NCBI RefSeq assembly: GCF_000227665.2
Contig: NZ_CP007030.1
Coordinates: 1,054,001 to 1,118,000, forward strand
Direction: 5' to 3'
From: Thiomicrospira aerophila AL3
Lineage (GTDB): Bacteria; Pseudomonadota; Gammaproteobacteria; Thiomicrospirales; Thiomicrospiraceae
Length of the DNA: 64,000 nucleotides
The notes beneath the pieces were generated by a model. It was not told where the DNA came from, searched no databases, and saw only the letters and a program-made list of their open reading frames with translations. The position numbers and the translations under genes were made by a program. This document shows positions 39,281-49,290 of this stretch, one piece after another. The stretch's first letter is position 1. Each line of letters begins with the position of its first letter.

Positions 39281-40190
39281 CCCTCTATATATCGGGCGTT
39301 TTGCGCCCTCACCTTCTGGACCGCTGCACCTTGGCTCCCTTTTTGCAGCGGTTATTTCCTATTGCGATGCCAAGTTCCACCAAGGTGTATGGCGACTGCG
39401 TATTGATGATCTAGATACCCCACGGGTTCAACCTGATGCCATCACGCAACAGCTTCACCAACTCGACGCCTTTGGACTCGGTTGGGATGGCGAGGTTTAT
39501 TACCAATCACAGCATACCGCTGATTACCTCGCGGCCTTATACGATTTACAAGCAAAACAGGCCTGCTATACCTGTCATTGCACCCGTCAAATGATTCGTG
39601 AGCGTCAACAAGGCCAAGTTCAATATGATAACTTTTGTCGTCATCGCCACCATCCTTTTGACCTTCAGCAGGCCTGGCGACTGCAACTTCCTGATCAGCG
39701 CAGCTCTTGGCAAGATCAGTGGTGTGGCAAGCAAACTTCACCTCAGCCTGTTGAGGATCCCATTATTTGGCGACGCGATCAGATCTTTGGCTACCATCTT
39801 GCCTGTGCTTGGGATGAGTGGGCAATGGGTATGACCCATGTTGTTCGTGGTCAAGACTTATTGGCAGCCAGTTGGCCCCAGACATTATTGCGTCAACACT
39901 GGCATCCTTCTGCCGCCGAACTGGTTTATAAACATCACCCCCTATTAATTAATCAGCAAGGGCTAAAATTAAGTAAATCGGCGCAAAGCCAAGCCGTTTG
40001 GCCTAATCAAGGTGCCCTTTATAAAATCGCTCAGATTTTGGGCGTCGCAGACCCACTCAATGCTAAAATGCCAGACCAGCTCATTTTGCAAGCCATCCAA
40101 GACAATTGGGCCAAAATTATGACTGACTTTTTAATCCAAAATACCTCAGAGCAAAGCTCAACCAGCATAAAACAGGTCTGTGTGATATGA
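39258..40190 (+). CDS. gluQ: Glutamyl-Q tRNA(Asp) synthetase
   Basis: A truncated glutamyl-tRNA synthetase-like enzyme that attaches glutamate to queuosine in tRNA-Asp. It has the HIGH-like motif APSPSGPLHLGS, the zinc-binding cysteines (ACYTCHC and YDNFC) and a KMSKS-like KLSKS, with no anticodon-binding domain. 310 residues fits the family. The GTG start at 39258 overlaps dksA by 23 bases; an alternative TTG at 39273 is possible. dksA-gluQ is a conserved gammaproteobacterial pair. Confidence 0.9.
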   Translation: MKNKALPNPLYIGRFAPSPSGPLHLGSLFAAVISYCDAKFHQGVWRLRIDDLDTPRVQPDAITQQLHQLDAFGLGWDGEVYYQSQHTADYLAALYDLQAKQACYTCHCTRQMIRERQQGQVQYDNFCRHRHHPFDLQQAWRLQLPDQRSSWQDQWCGKQTSPQPVEDPIIWRRDQIFGYHLACAWDEWAMGMTHVVRGQDLLAASWPQTLLRQHWHPSAAELVYKHHPLLINQQGLKLSKSAQSQAVWPNQGALYKIAQILGVADPLNAKMPDQLILQAIQDNWAKIMTDFLIQNTSEQSSTSIKQVCVI

Positions 40191-41836
40191 ATCCAGCTAG
40201 CTTACAAGCGGCCCTCATTAACTGGCTACAAGTCGCTGACCATTACCCGCATCCGGTCCAGCAGCTTCAGCTGGTGCAAACGCATATTTCCTGTGTGTTT
40301 TTAACGGGTGATTATGCCTATAAGCTCAAAAAAGCGGTCCGTTTTGAGTTTTTAGACTTCAGTGAGCTCGCACAGCGTCAACATTTTTGTCAGTTAGAAA
40401 TCGAACTTAATCGACGCACCGCCGCTGATTTATACCTGGATGTAATAAATGTCTATCATCATAGTGAAACCGATGAATTTAGTTTAAGCCCGCAGTGTGC
40501 TGAACAGCCCAATTGGCAGGTGGTTGATTATCTCGTTAAAATGCGGCAGTTTGATCCTAATCAATTATTAAGTCGGCTCATCCATCGCGAATCGCTAAAC
40601 ATTGAAGGGGTAACCGAATTGGCCCAACGGATTGCCGACTTTCACCTTCAAGCAGAGATCATTAACCCACCGGCTTTTTGGGGCTCGGCTGAATGTGTCC
40701 TGCAGCCAATGGTGGCCAATTTTCCAAGCCTGCAAAGTTTATTTGAACGTTTGATTGTCCAACAAAAGCTGGATCAGTCGGCACTCACTCGATTACAGTT
40801 TTTAGCTCAGCACACCCAAGCTCAACATACGTTACTGGCGCCTTTATTGTCACAACGACAACAGCTGGGTTTTGTGCGCGCCTGCCATGGTGACCTTCAT
40901 CTTGACAACATCACTTACTATCAAGGCAAACTGGTGTTGTTTGATGGAATTGAATTTAATGAGCAGTTTCGCTTAATCGATGTAATGTCAGATTTAGCCT
41001 TCTTACTCACCGACCTGGATGCCAATCACTGTGAGTTAACTGGCCAACAACTCCTCAATCGCTATCTGATTGAAAGCGGCGACTATGCCGGGCTAGGGAT
41101 CATCAATTTTTATCAAACCTATCGTGCCATGGTGCGCGCCAAAATCAGTGGCTTACGCTATGAACAAATGGATTCTGCTTCAGCCGAAGCCGAACAGGTT
41201 CTAGCCCAAACTTTCAACTATCTTACGCTCGCTGAGTCCTATGCGTTTCCTGCACAACAAGCACCCAAGTTATTAATCATGCAGGGTATTTCAGGCAGTG
41301 GTAAAAGTTTTTTAGCCAATGAACTCGCTAACCTAACCGGTGCGATTTGGATTAATTCTGACCGCGAACGTAAACGCTGGTTTGGCATTGCGGCTACCGA
41401 ACGTGTGACTGGGCAAGCACAAAGACAACTCTACAGTAGCGACGCCAATCAAGCGACCTATCAACGTTTATATGAGGCTTGTGCCGCAGCGTTACAAGCC
41501 GGCCGCGATGTCATTGTTGATGCCACTTTTTTAGCCAAAGCCAGTCGCCAACGGTTTTATTCGTTGGCGGCACGTCATCAAGCCGACTGTGCTACCTTCT
41601 CGCTTATCCCTAATCCTACGCTAGCTAAAGAACGCATTGTCGAACGGCTCATTAAACAACAGGACCCTTCTGATGCGACCATTGCGGTTATGCAACGCCA
41701 AATCGCCCACTTTGAGGCACCGGACTCCGACGAACCGGCGTTTGTGTTTAGCAAAACAGAGCCAATGCGATCGGCAACCTGGTCGCAATTACTTGCCTGG
41801 TTTAGTCGCGAGCCAAGGGCAAGTTTGTTAGAATGA
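40187..41836 (+). CDS. Bifunctional aminoglycoside phosphotransferase-like / AAA kinase protein
   Basis: A two-domain protein of 549 residues. The N-terminal half is an aminoglycoside phosphotransferase-like kinase (LKKAVRFEFLDFSELAQRQ, then HGDLHLDNITYY with the catalytic Asp and FDGIEFNEQFRLIDVMSD). The C-terminal half is a P-loop kinase with LIMQGISGSGKSFLANEL and DATFLAKASRQRF. The fused architecture is known in gammaproteobacteria, but substrates are unknown and aminoglycoside resistance is not implied. The ATG overlaps gluQ by four bases. Confidence 0.85.
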   Translation: MNPASLQAALINWLQVADHYPHPVQQLQLVQTHISCVFLTGDYAYKLKKAVRFEFLDFSELAQRQHFCQLEIELNRRTAADLYLDVINVYHHSETDEFSLSPQCAEQPNWQVVDYLVKMRQFDPNQLLSRLIHRESLNIEGVTELAQRIADFHLQAEIINPPAFWGSAECVLQPMVANFPSLQSLFERLIVQQKLDQSALTRLQFLAQHTQAQHTLLAPLLSQRQQLGFVRACHGDLHLDNITYYQGKLVLFDGIEFNEQFRLIDVMSDLAFLLTDLDANHCELTGQQLLNRYLIESGDYAGLGIINFYQTYRAMVRAKISGLRYEQMDSASAEAEQVLAQTFNYLTLAESYAFPAQQAPKLLIMQGISGSGKSFLANELANLTGAIWINSDRERKRWFGIAATERVTGQAQRQLYSSDANQATYQRLYEACAAALQAGRDVIVDATFLAKASRQRFYSLAARHQADCATFSLIPNPTLAKERIVERLIKQQDPSDATIAVMQRQIAHFEAPDSDEPAFVFSKTEPMRSATWSQLLAWFSREPRASLLE

Positions 41837-41850
41837 CTCCCTTTTGATAA

Positions 41851-43668
41851 GTGACTGTTGTTATGACTTTTTCCTATGCGCCGACTATTGCTATTCAACA
41901 ACGCTCGTGTGATCAAGTCATTTATGATCAAGCCATCTCAGCAGGATTAAGCCCCCTTACCGCGCGCTTGCTAGCCCAACGCTTAGAGGCATCAGATCTG
42001 ACTCAAGCGAAACAGCCTGATCTCCATTTTTGGATTCACCCACAATTAAAACATTTGCAACATCCGCGTGAGCTTAAAAACATTGATCAAGCCGCACAAC
42101 TGATTGCTCGCGCGATCCAATCAGATGGTCTAATTGTCCTCGCGACTGACTATGACACTGATGGGGTAACCTCAGCCTGGGTCGGCTATCAAAGCCTAAC
42201 CGAATATCTTGGTGTCAGCCCCGATCGTGTTGCGTGTATTATTTCTGAGCGCGCTGACGGCTATGGATTAACCCAAGAGTTATGTGAGCGTATTGTTGCT
42301 TTGCAACACCCCATAGACCTGGTCATTTCCGCTGACCAAGGCTCAAGCGATGAACAACAAATTGCCTATCTTGCTGAACGCGGCATCGCTGTCTGCGTCA
42401 CTGATCATCACCAAATTCCGGTCGCGGGTCCGCCAAACAGTGCTGCGAGTATTGTAAACCCACAACTTGAAGGCTGTGGGTATGACAAACAGATTTGCGG
42501 TTGTTTTGTGCTCTTTTTAGTCATGTCACAGGTCAGACAAACCCTGATTGCTCAAGGCGTTCTTCCTGCCGATGCTCCCAATTTACGCCCACTACTTCAT
42601 CAAGTGGCGCTTGGAACCATCGCTGATAGTGTCAGTTTAAAAAGCCCCAACAATCGCGCGGTAGTGAAAGCAGGCCTGGTGCAAGCCAATCAATTTACGC
42701 ATCCTATGTGGCAAGCCGTTCAACAAGCACATCCTCAAAAACCCAGTCAGCTTAATGCCGAGTTTATTGCCTTTCAAATAGCCTCACGGATTAATGCAGC
42801 TTCACGGGTTAACGATGTTCAAAACGCCTTTCGCTTTGTTAATGCCCAAAATATCGCTGAAGCCCTCGATGCCTTTGCACAATTAGATCGCGATAATGCG
42901 CTGCGCCAACAACAACAAACCGCGATGATGACCGAAGCCATTGCGCAAGCACAGGCTCAACTGGTTAAAGCACCCTTTTGTATCGTGATTGCTCTGCAAG
43001 GCAATCCGGGTATTCAAGGAATCATTGCGGCGCGGATTGGCGAACGCTATGGCTTGCCGTGTATCGCACTCACCCAGCTCAATGACCAGGAGTATGCTGG
43101 TAGTGGTCGCGCTATTGTCGACGAGGTGGATTTAATCAGTGCATTTAACGCCATTGCCGAGCAGCACCCCCATCTATTTAATAGTAAAGGCGGCCATAAA
43201 GCCGCGGTAGGTTGTCAAATCCCAGTCGCTGAATTAGCGCTATTTAAACAGGAAATTAACCAGCAAATTGCTAAGCAACTCGATCATAGGCGGCCCAAAT
43301 TGACCCTATGGAGTGACGGAGAATTGCATCCCCAGCAATTGGATTTAGCTACACTTAACGAAATTGATGCCCTAGAGCCTTACGGGCGGGACTGGCCAAG
43401 TCCGCGTTTTGATGGCCATTTTGATCTGATTGCTTGGCGCTGTGTTGGCAAAGAATCACAACATCTCAGCCTAAAGCTAGCTCATAGCCATGACAAAATA
43501 GCGGTTAATGCAATATTTTTTAATCCCGCTGAGGACCTCATCGAGCAATTTGTTGCATTGAACGAAACAGAGCAAGCCAAAGTACATTGTCTCTATCAAT
43601 TGCAACGGAATGAGTTTATGGGACGCAGTCAATTACAACTACGGATAGACTATTTACGCTTAATCTGA
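41851..43668 (+). CDS. recJ: Single-stranded-DNA-specific exonuclease RecJ
   Basis: A DHH-family 5 prime-3 prime exonuclease acting in recombination and repair. The metal-binding motifs are DYDTDGVTSAW, SADQGSSDE, TDHHQIP and the DHHA1 part with GRAIVDEVDLISAF. Length (605) is close to E. coli RecJ (577). A GTG at 41851 opens the frame; an ATG at 41863 may be used instead. It converges with thrC across about 66 bases. Confidence 0.93.
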   Translation: MTVVMTFSYAPTIAIQQRSCDQVIYDQAISAGLSPLTARLLAQRLEASDLTQAKQPDLHFWIHPQLKHLQHPRELKNIDQAAQLIARAIQSDGLIVLATDYDTDGVTSAWVGYQSLTEYLGVSPDRVACIISERADGYGLTQELCERIVALQHPIDLVISADQGSSDEQQIAYLAERGIAVCVTDHHQIPVAGPPNSAASIVNPQLEGCGYDKQICGCFVLFLVMSQVRQTLIAQGVLPADAPNLRPLLHQVALGTIADSVSLKSPNNRAVVKAGLVQANQFTHPMWQAVQQAHPQKPSQLNAEFIAFQIASRINAASRVNDVQNAFRFVNAQNIAEALDAFAQLDRDNALRQQQQTAMMTEAIAQAQAQLVKAPFCIVIALQGNPGIQGIIAARIGERYGLPCIALTQLNDQEYAGSGRAIVDEVDLISAFNAIAEQHPHLFNSKGGHKAAVGCQIPVAELALFKQEINQQIAKQLDHRRPKLTLWSDGELHPQQLDLATLNEIDALEPYGRDWPSPRFDGHFDLIAWRCVGKESQHLSLKLAHSHDKIAVNAIFFNPAEDLIEQFVALNETEQAKVHCLYQLQRNEFMGRSQLQLRIDYLRLI

Positions 43669-43691
43669 GGCTAGCTTAGCCGCAGTTAATC

Positions 43692-43714
43692 AGCCAAGCC
43701 GTTAGGGCTTAGCT
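43692..43714 (-). terminator. Possible weak terminator hairpin between recJ and thrC
   Basis: AGCCAAGCC at 43692-43700 pairs with GGCTTAGCT at 43706-43714 (nine pairs with one G-U pair, five-base loop) in the 66-base convergent gap. There is no T-run on either side, so it may terminate only weakly or protect message ends. Confidence 0.35.
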
Positions 43715-43734
43715 GTATAAACAAGTGGACGACA

Positions 43735-45213
43735 TTAAACCTCAAAAAAGCGCAGAATTTCGGCTTCTATGTCGTTTTTATCAATGACCTTATCTTGCAC
43801 GGCCGGCTTGGTAAATAAGGCAGCAATTTGTTTTGGAATGCATGCTTGACCAGTTGCGGCCATTTTTTGCAAAGCAGCTTCATCATTCGCCACGTCTTCT
43901 CCAAACACACTGGCTACAATGGTCGGTGAAAACTTAGTCCATTCTGCAGTTGAGTAAATAATCGACTTAATCGCCGGGTTATCCACTTGGGTAGCATCCA
44001 CTTTAAAACTGGTCGCCGTATGGGGGTCCATTAAATAACCCTGCTCAAAGTGCTGTTTAATGTAGTGCGCACCTTCTTCATCCGTACAGTAGTCCGCTGC
44101 AAAAATCGCTTGGACTTTAGCCAATTCAGCCGGTGTTAATTGGTAAAACTTGTCTTTATCAAGCGCTAACATCAACTCGCGAGTGCGCTTTGCCCCCAAC
44201 ATATCAAACAAAATACGTTCGATATTCGAGGATTTTAGAATATCCATAGCCGGTGATTTAGTCGGTTGAACCTGAGCCCCGCGCAAATCATACACACCCT
44301 GATTAATAAATTGAGTTAAGACATTGTTATCATTAGATGCAATTAAGATTTTGGCAACAGGTAAGCCCATCTTGTATGCATAATACCCGCCTAACGCATT
44401 ACCAAAATTACCACTGGGCACATTTAAATAAACCGGCTCACCTAAGCTAATTTCACCCATCCGAACCAGTTCAAGATAACTATGAATATGGTAAAGCGTT
44501 TGAAAAATAATACGCCCAAAATTGACAGAATTAGCGGCCGATACCGAGATCCCCTTTTGCTGTAAAGTCGCTTTAAACTCATCCGAAGTTAGCAGTGTTT
44601 TTAATGCTGACTGCGCATCGTCAAAATCACCCTTAATCCCAATGACTTTGAGGTTTTTTCCCGCTTCAGTGACCATTTGCAGACGCTGTACATCCGAGGT
44701 ACCACCCTCAGGATACATACAAACCACCTGAACATTCGGTTTATCGCGAAAAGTGTCTAACGCAGCAGGCCCGGTATCACCACTGGTCGCTGCTAGAATC
44801 AAAAACTGTTCTTGACGCGCTTGTGCAACCGCAGACAACAAGGTACCAAAAGGTTGTAGCGCCATATCTTTAAACGCACGCGTGGGGCCATGAAAAAGTT
44901 CGCTTACAAAAATACGATCGGTAACCTTCACAACCGGGACGGGATGCTTAGGATCATCAAACTGATCATATAGGGCTAAAGCGCGATCAATCACCTCTTC
45001 AGGGATATCGACTTCAAACTTCATTAGTACCGCTTTGGCAAGGGTCTTATAATCTGAATCGAGATGCGCCTGCAAAAAAGCCTGGTCTAAGCTAGGCAAG
45101 GATTCAGGTGAATATAAGCCACCGTAGGATGACATCGGGCTTAAGATCGCCTGTGAAAAGGTAAACTGGGGCGGGAAATGACCGTCATTGCCACGTGTTT
45201 CAATAAAATTCAT
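43735..45213 (-). CDS. thrC: Threonine synthase
   Basis: Converts O-phosphohomoserine to threonine with PLP. It begins MNFIETRGNDG and has the PLP-Lys motif HGPTRAFKDMALQPFG, the phosphate-binding region AATSGDTGPAAL and SVNFGRIIFQTLYHIHSY. At 492 residues it is the long form (E. coli 428) typical of many gammaproteobacteria and yeast-type enzymes. It ends the operon alaC-hom-RpfE-like-thrC. Confidence 0.96.
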   Translation of the reverse strand: MNFIETRGNDGHFPPQFTFSQAILSPMSSYGGLYSPESLPSLDQAFLQAHLDSDYKTLAKAVLMKFEVDIPEEVIDRALALYDQFDDPKHPVPVVKVTDRIFVSELFHGPTRAFKDMALQPFGTLLSAVAQARQEQFLILAATSGDTGPAALDTFRDKPNVQVVCMYPEGGTSDVQRLQMVTEAGKNLKVIGIKGDFDDAQSALKTLLTSDEFKATLQQKGISVSAANSVNFGRIIFQTLYHIHSYLELVRMGEISLGEPVYLNVPSGNFGNALGGYYAYKMGLPVAKILIASNDNNVLTQFINQGVYDLRGAQVQPTKSPAMDILKSSNIERILFDMLGAKRTRELMLALDKDKFYQLTPAELAKVQAIFAADYCTDEEGAHYIKQHFEQGYLMDPHTATSFKVDATQVDNPAIKSIIYSTAEWTKFSPTIVASVFGEDVANDEAALQKMAATGQACIPKQIAALFTKPAVQDKVIDKNDIEAEILRFFEV

Positions 45214-45220
45214 GCGTAAC

Positions 45221-46246
45221 CTACTCTTTAATCATCTTAAACGGAATGGAACGGCGCCAAAAACGTTTCAAACAACGCGGCTCAACCAACCAACCCATGG
45301 TGTAATCAAAATCAATATAAACGGAATGCAGTTGATCATTTACCAGGCCTGCTGCAATCGGACTTAGCCAGTTTTCTTCTAACCAAATAAGATAGTCCTG
45401 CACACTCGAGAGTGAAGGCGTCAAAACCTGCATCAGATGATGACGACTGACATTAAAATCGACCTGTTGTTGCCACTGTATATAGCTATCTACTGGAGCC
45501 AGTTGATGGGCTTGTGTCAATTTAGCTAAACCAATTAGGTAGGGATGATTTGACCAAATTTGCGCATCATTGCGCGACGTCATCTTAGCCAAATCCAACT
45601 GCCCTTCGCCCCAAAACCACACACTGTTAATGTCTAACTGCCCCTGCTCGCGGCGACGCTCATTAACAGGATGGCTGTGAAACAACATTTGGGCCTCATT
45701 CATTAAACGACGCCAATAACCCGCACTGGCGCCGGTTGGATAACGCCCTTGCATCGAAGCATACTTCAAACTATCTAGGGTATCACTTTGGAAGTCAATC
45801 ACCTGAGGTAAACGCAAAAACCAGGCCTGGTCAGTACCTTCTAATTGCAAACCTTCCGCTTCAAAATGACGGTTAAAGGCAAACTTTAGTGACTTGGCCT
45901 CATCGGCGGTCATTGCTAATTCAGCTTCAGGAATCAGGACTAAGGTATCGCGATCCGGACGCAAATGTACCGGCGATACCTTTAACCAAAAATCCTGTTC
46001 ATTAAAGCCGATGACTTGAAAACTGGCTTCAGTAGCTGCAATCGCAGGCATAGTGACTTGATGCATTAAATACGCTGCCTTGGCATAAAAATGCTTGGGC
46101 TTTTGGGGTATTAAATCCCCTCTAGCTAGCAAACGGTGCCAAGCGGGCAATATTTTTTTGCCTAGCTCTTTTGATACCTGTGCAACATCCTCAACACCTA
46201 AGGCGGGATGAATCCATAAGGTTAAGGCTTGTGATTGTCGAGTCAT
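45221..46246 (-). CDS. RpfE-like / phosphoglycerate mutase-related protein
   Basis: A 341-residue protein of a gammaproteobacterial family often labelled RpfE-type regulatory protein or cofactor-independent phosphoglycerate mutase-like. Recognisable parts are LKVSPVHLRPDRDTLVLIP, EAQMLFHSHPVNERR and INSVWFWGEG. A full set of phosphoglycerate mutase metal ligands is not visible, so enzyme activity is doubtful. It sits between hom and thrC with gaps of three and seven bases, so it is expressed with threonine synthesis genes. The role is unknown. Confidence 0.65.
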   Translation of the reverse strand: MTRQSQALTLWIHPALGVEDVAQVSKELGKKILPAWHRLLARGDLIPQKPKHFYAKAAYLMHQVTMPAIAATEASFQVIGFNEQDFWLKVSPVHLRPDRDTLVLIPEAELAMTADEAKSLKFAFNRHFEAEGLQLEGTDQAWFLRLPQVIDFQSDTLDSLKYASMQGRYPTGASAGYWRRLMNEAQMLFHSHPVNERRREQGQLDINSVWFWGEGQLDLAKMTSRNDAQIWSNHPYLIGLAKLTQAHQLAPVDSYIQWQQQVDFNVSRHHLMQVLTPSLSSVQDYLIWLEENWLSPIAAGLVNDQLHSVYIDFDYTMGWLVEPRCLKRFWRRSIPFKMIKE

Positions 46247-46249
46247 TAA

Positions 46250-47566
46250 TTAAAAATCACTCATACGGATTTTATTAATCTTGCCCAACATCCCATCTAG
46301 TGCTTCAAGCTTGGCAAGCGCAAGATTGAAGGTCGCTTCACGCACCTTATTGGTGGTAAAAGCTAATAAGGCTTGATTGGCTTGATCGTCGTGACTAATC
46401 GGCTCTTGGTGTAAATGCTCAATACTGATATCAAAGTCGGCTAAGGTTTGCGAAATAGCCGCTAGCATACCTGGATGATCTTCAACCAAACAACGCACAT
46501 AAAAGCCGGTATGAATTTCATCAATATTCAAAATAGTAGCCGTGGCTTTCAGATCTGCCGTATATCGCCCCAAGGGTGGGACGAAATGGCTTGTACCCGC
46601 TTGCCATAATCGTCCCAAATCATATAAATCCGCCATCACCGCTGAGGCGGTCGCTGCACCACCGGCCCCCGGGCCATAAAGCATCGTCGCGCCAACTTGA
46701 TCACCGTGAACTAACACAGCATTCATCACACCATTTACATCAGCCAATAACACCGTTTTGGTTACCAAAGCGGGATGAACACGCAGCGAATAGCCACTCG
46801 GTTCTTTTGCTGCAATACCAAGGTGCTTAATTTCATAACCAAACGCTTGCGCAAAACGTACATCATCAGCTGATACTTGACTAATCCCTTCCGTATAAAC
46901 ACGCGAAAAGGCCAACTCTATGCCAAAAGCAAGTGAGGCCAAAATAGTTAATTTATGCGCGGCATCAATGCCCTCAACATCATAAGTGGGGTCAGCCTCG
47001 GCATAGCCCAACTCCTGAGCCTTTGCAAGCACCTGTTCAAATACTGCGCCCGGCTTTTTCATTTCGGTCAGGATATAATTACCGGTTCCGTTTATAATGC
47101 CGGCTAACCAATCAATATCATTGGCAATCAGTCCCTCACGAAGCGCCTTGATTATTGGCACACCACCGGCAACTGCGGCTTCAAAATAAACCTGTACACC
47201 CTGCTGTTCAGCTAATGCAAACAATTCATTGCCATGCAAAGCCAACAGCGCTTTGTTAGCCGTAACAATATGCTTGCCATTTCGAATCGCTTGCTCGACT
47301 AAATCACGTGCAAGGGTTGTACCCCCCATTAATTCAACTACAACATCAATATTGGGGTCTTGAACCAACTCAAACGGGTCGTCGGTTAATGGGATATCAC
47401 CTGTTGCCACTACACGAGGACGTGAGAGATCACGAACCGCTATTTTCTGGATGGTAAAAGTTTGGGCGATCTTGGCGCGACTGCCATGTGCTTGCGTCGC
47501 TAAAATCGACACTAACCCACTCGCAACCGTACCGAAGCCAATAATTCCTAATCGAATCGGTTGCAC
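46250..47566 (-). CDS. hom: Homoserine dehydrogenase
   Basis: Reduces aspartate semialdehyde to homoserine, the branch to threonine and methionine. It has the dinucleotide motif LGIIGFGTVASGLVSI, the catalytic region GIINGTGNYILTEM and EADPTYDVEGIDAAHKL, and a C-terminal ACT domain (GFYVRCLVEDHPGMLAAIS) that normally gives feedback inhibition by threonine. It is a stand-alone Hom without an aspartokinase domain. AAGGAG lies seven bases before the ATG. Confidence 0.96.
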   Translation of the reverse strand: MQPIRLGIIGFGTVASGLVSILATQAHGSRAKIAQTFTIQKIAVRDLSRPRVVATGDIPLTDDPFELVQDPNIDVVVELMGGTTLARDLVEQAIRNGKHIVTANKALLALHGNELFALAEQQGVQVYFEAAVAGGVPIIKALREGLIANDIDWLAGIINGTGNYILTEMKKPGAVFEQVLAKAQELGYAEADPTYDVEGIDAAHKLTILASLAFGIELAFSRVYTEGISQVSADDVRFAQAFGYEIKHLGIAAKEPSGYSLRVHPALVTKTVLLADVNGVMNAVLVHGDQVGATMLYGPGAGGAATASAVMADLYDLGRLWQAGTSHFVPPLGRYTADLKATATILNIDEIHTGFYVRCLVEDHPGMLAAISQTLADFDISIEHLHQEPISHDDQANQALLAFTTNKVREATFNLALAKLEALDGMLGKINKIRMSDF

Positions 47567-47567
47567 A

Positions 47568-48764
47568 TTACACTCCTTGAATTAAACCATCTTTCTTAAA
47601 CATATCGCGAATACCGCGAATCGCCTGACGTGTCCGCAGTTCATTTTCAATCAAACCGAAACGGACATGACCATCGCCATAATCACCAAATCCAATACCC
47701 GGTGCTACGGCAACCTTCGCTTCAATTAGGAGTTTTTTAGAAAACTCAATCGAACCCATGTCACGATAGGCTTCCGGGATAGGTGCCCAGACAAACATCG
47801 TGGCTTTGGGCGGCTCAACCGGCCAGCCTATAGCATTCAAGCCATTACAAAGCACGTCACGACGCACACGATACATTTCGCAAATTTCTTTAACACAATC
47901 TTGCGGCCCTTCAAGCGCGGCAATCGCGGCCACTTGGATCGGCGTAAAGGTGCCATAATCTAAATAAGACTTCATCCGCTTTAAAGCGTGACACAGGGTT
48001 GGATTGCCCACCATAAATCCGACACGCCAGCCGGGCATGTTGTAACTCTTCGACAAGGTGAAAAACTCTACGGCAATATCTTTCGCCCCTTCAACCTGCA
48101 TAATGGAAGGTGCAACATAACCATCAAATGCAATGTCCGCATAAGCCAAGTCGTGAATAACCCAAATATTGTGTGCCTTGGCAATAGCAATCACGCGCTC
48201 AAAAAAATCCAATTCAACGGTTTGAGTAGTCGGATTACCTGGGAAGTTAAGGACCAACATCTTAGGCTTAGGCCAGGAGTCTTTGATGGCTTTTTCTAGC
48301 TCTTCAAAAAAGTCCACATCGGGCGACATAGCAACATGACGAATATCGGCGCCAGCAATCACAAATCCGTAAGGATGAATAGGGTAAGCTGGATTAGGTA
48401 CCAATACGGTATCCCCCTGGTCAACCGTTGCCATGGCTAAATGCGCTAAGCCTTCTTTTGACCCTATGGTTACAACCGCCTCTTTATCCGCGTCAATATC
48501 GACATCAAAACGAGTCTTATACCAATTACAAATCGCTTTACGTAAGCGTGGAATGCCTTGTGATACCGAATAACGATGGGTACCTTCACGCTGCACCACC
48601 TCAACTAATTTATCCACGATATGCTTAGGGGTATCTTGATCTGGGTTTCCCATCCCAAAATCAATAATATCTTCGCCGCGACGACGGGCTTCAGCTTTGA
48701 GTTCACCTACAATGTTAAACACGTAAGGGGGAAGACGCTTAATTCTTTGAAATTCGCTAGTCAC
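47568..48764 (-). CDS. alaC: Alanine transaminase AlaC-type PLP aminotransferase
   Basis: A class I aminotransferase that makes alanine from pyruvate and glutamate. The start region [21 protein letters not shown], the conserved [13 protein letters not shown] and the PLP-Lys in [18 protein letters not shown] are typical of AlaC. The frame opens at 48809, but the GTG at 48764 has AAAAGG upstream and matches the family N terminus. It precedes hom, an arrangement seen in other proteobacteria. The promoter at 48829-48856 lies upstream. Confidence 0.9.
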   Translation of the reverse strand: MTSEFQRIKRLPPYVFNIVGELKAEARRRGEDIIDFGMGNPDQDTPKHIVDKLVEVVQREGTHRYSVSQGIPRLRKAICNWYKTRFDVDIDADKEAVVTIGSKEGLAHLAMATVDQGDTVLVPNPAYPIHPYGFVIAGADIRHVAMSPDVDFFEELEKAIKDSWPKPKMLVLNFPGNPTTQTVELDFFERVIAIAKAHNIWVIHDLAYADIAFDGYVAPSIMQVEGAKDIAVEFFTLSKSYNMPGWRVGFMVGNPTLCHALKRMKSYLDYGTFTPIQVAAIAALEGPQDCVKEICEMYRVRRDVLCNGLNAIGWPVEPPKATMFVWAPIPEAYRDMGSIEFSKKLLIEAKVAVAPGIGFGDYGDGHVRFGLIENELRTRQAIRGIRDMFKKDGLIQGV

Positions 48765-48828
48765 GAAATGGCCTTTTAAGGTTAATGCATTAATACGAGG
48801 GGTTAGCAAGACTAAAAATAAACCTTAA

Positions 48829-48856
48829 ATGATACAGAATCTACAAAATTCGTCAA
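48829..48856 (-). promoter_or_regulatory. Promoter of the alaC-hom-thrC operon
   Basis: On the minus strand TTGACG (48856-48851) and TATCAT (48834-48829) are 16 bases apart, each five of six matches to consensus. The transcript start would lie near 48822, about 60 bases before the GTG of alaC. No attenuator-like leader peptide rich in Thr or Ile codons is visible in that leader. Confidence 0.7.
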
Positions 48857-48905
48857 TTGATTCAAGGTAAAATCCTGATATGTATTTTGTATTCAAGGGA
48901 ATCCG

Positions 48906-49289
48906 ATGAAGTTTACTGAACACTTAAATCCAGGGGTTAATCGCATTCGTAGCTACGAACCAAACCGTGTGCGCGTTAATCAACAAGTGATAAGCCAAAG
49001 TTGCGTGATTAGCCAGCATCATTTGCTACTTGATTGGTCGGTTTCGCAACTTGATGATCTTAATGAGCAAAACCTGTCAATACTAAGCGATCTTAAACCT
49101 GAGGTATTAATTTTAGGCACAGGGGAACGCCAAATATTTCCCCCGGTTACTGTGATGCAATTTTTTATCGAACGCGGCATCAGCCTAGAAGTGATGAGTA
49201 ACGACGCCGCATGTCGAACCTATAACATTTTAACCACTGAAGACCGCGAAGTCGTCATCGCGCTGATCATGGCGCCAAGTCACGACTAA
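48906..49289 (+). CDS. Mth938/DUF498 domain protein
   Basis: A 127-residue member of the Mth938 (NDUFAF3-like) family, with VRVNQQVISQSCVIS, PEVLILGTGERQIFPP and the conserved MSNDAACRTYNIL. Family members include a mitochondrial complex I assembly factor; the bacterial role is unknown. AAGGGA precedes the ATG. It diverges from alaC and converges directly on nlpD with a one-base gap. Confidence 0.88.
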   Translation: MKFTEHLNPGVNRIRSYEPNRVRVNQQVISQSCVISQHHLLLDWSVSQLDDLNEQNLSILSDLKPEVLILGTGERQIFPPVTVMQFFIERGISLEVMSNDAACRTYNILTTEDREVVIALIMAPSHD

Positions 49290-49290
49290 C

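Noticed and set aside
40187..41836. Aminoglycoside resistance gene
   Set aside because: The APH-like domain belongs to a chromosomal fusion family found next to ordinary genes; there is no mobile context and substrates are unknown.
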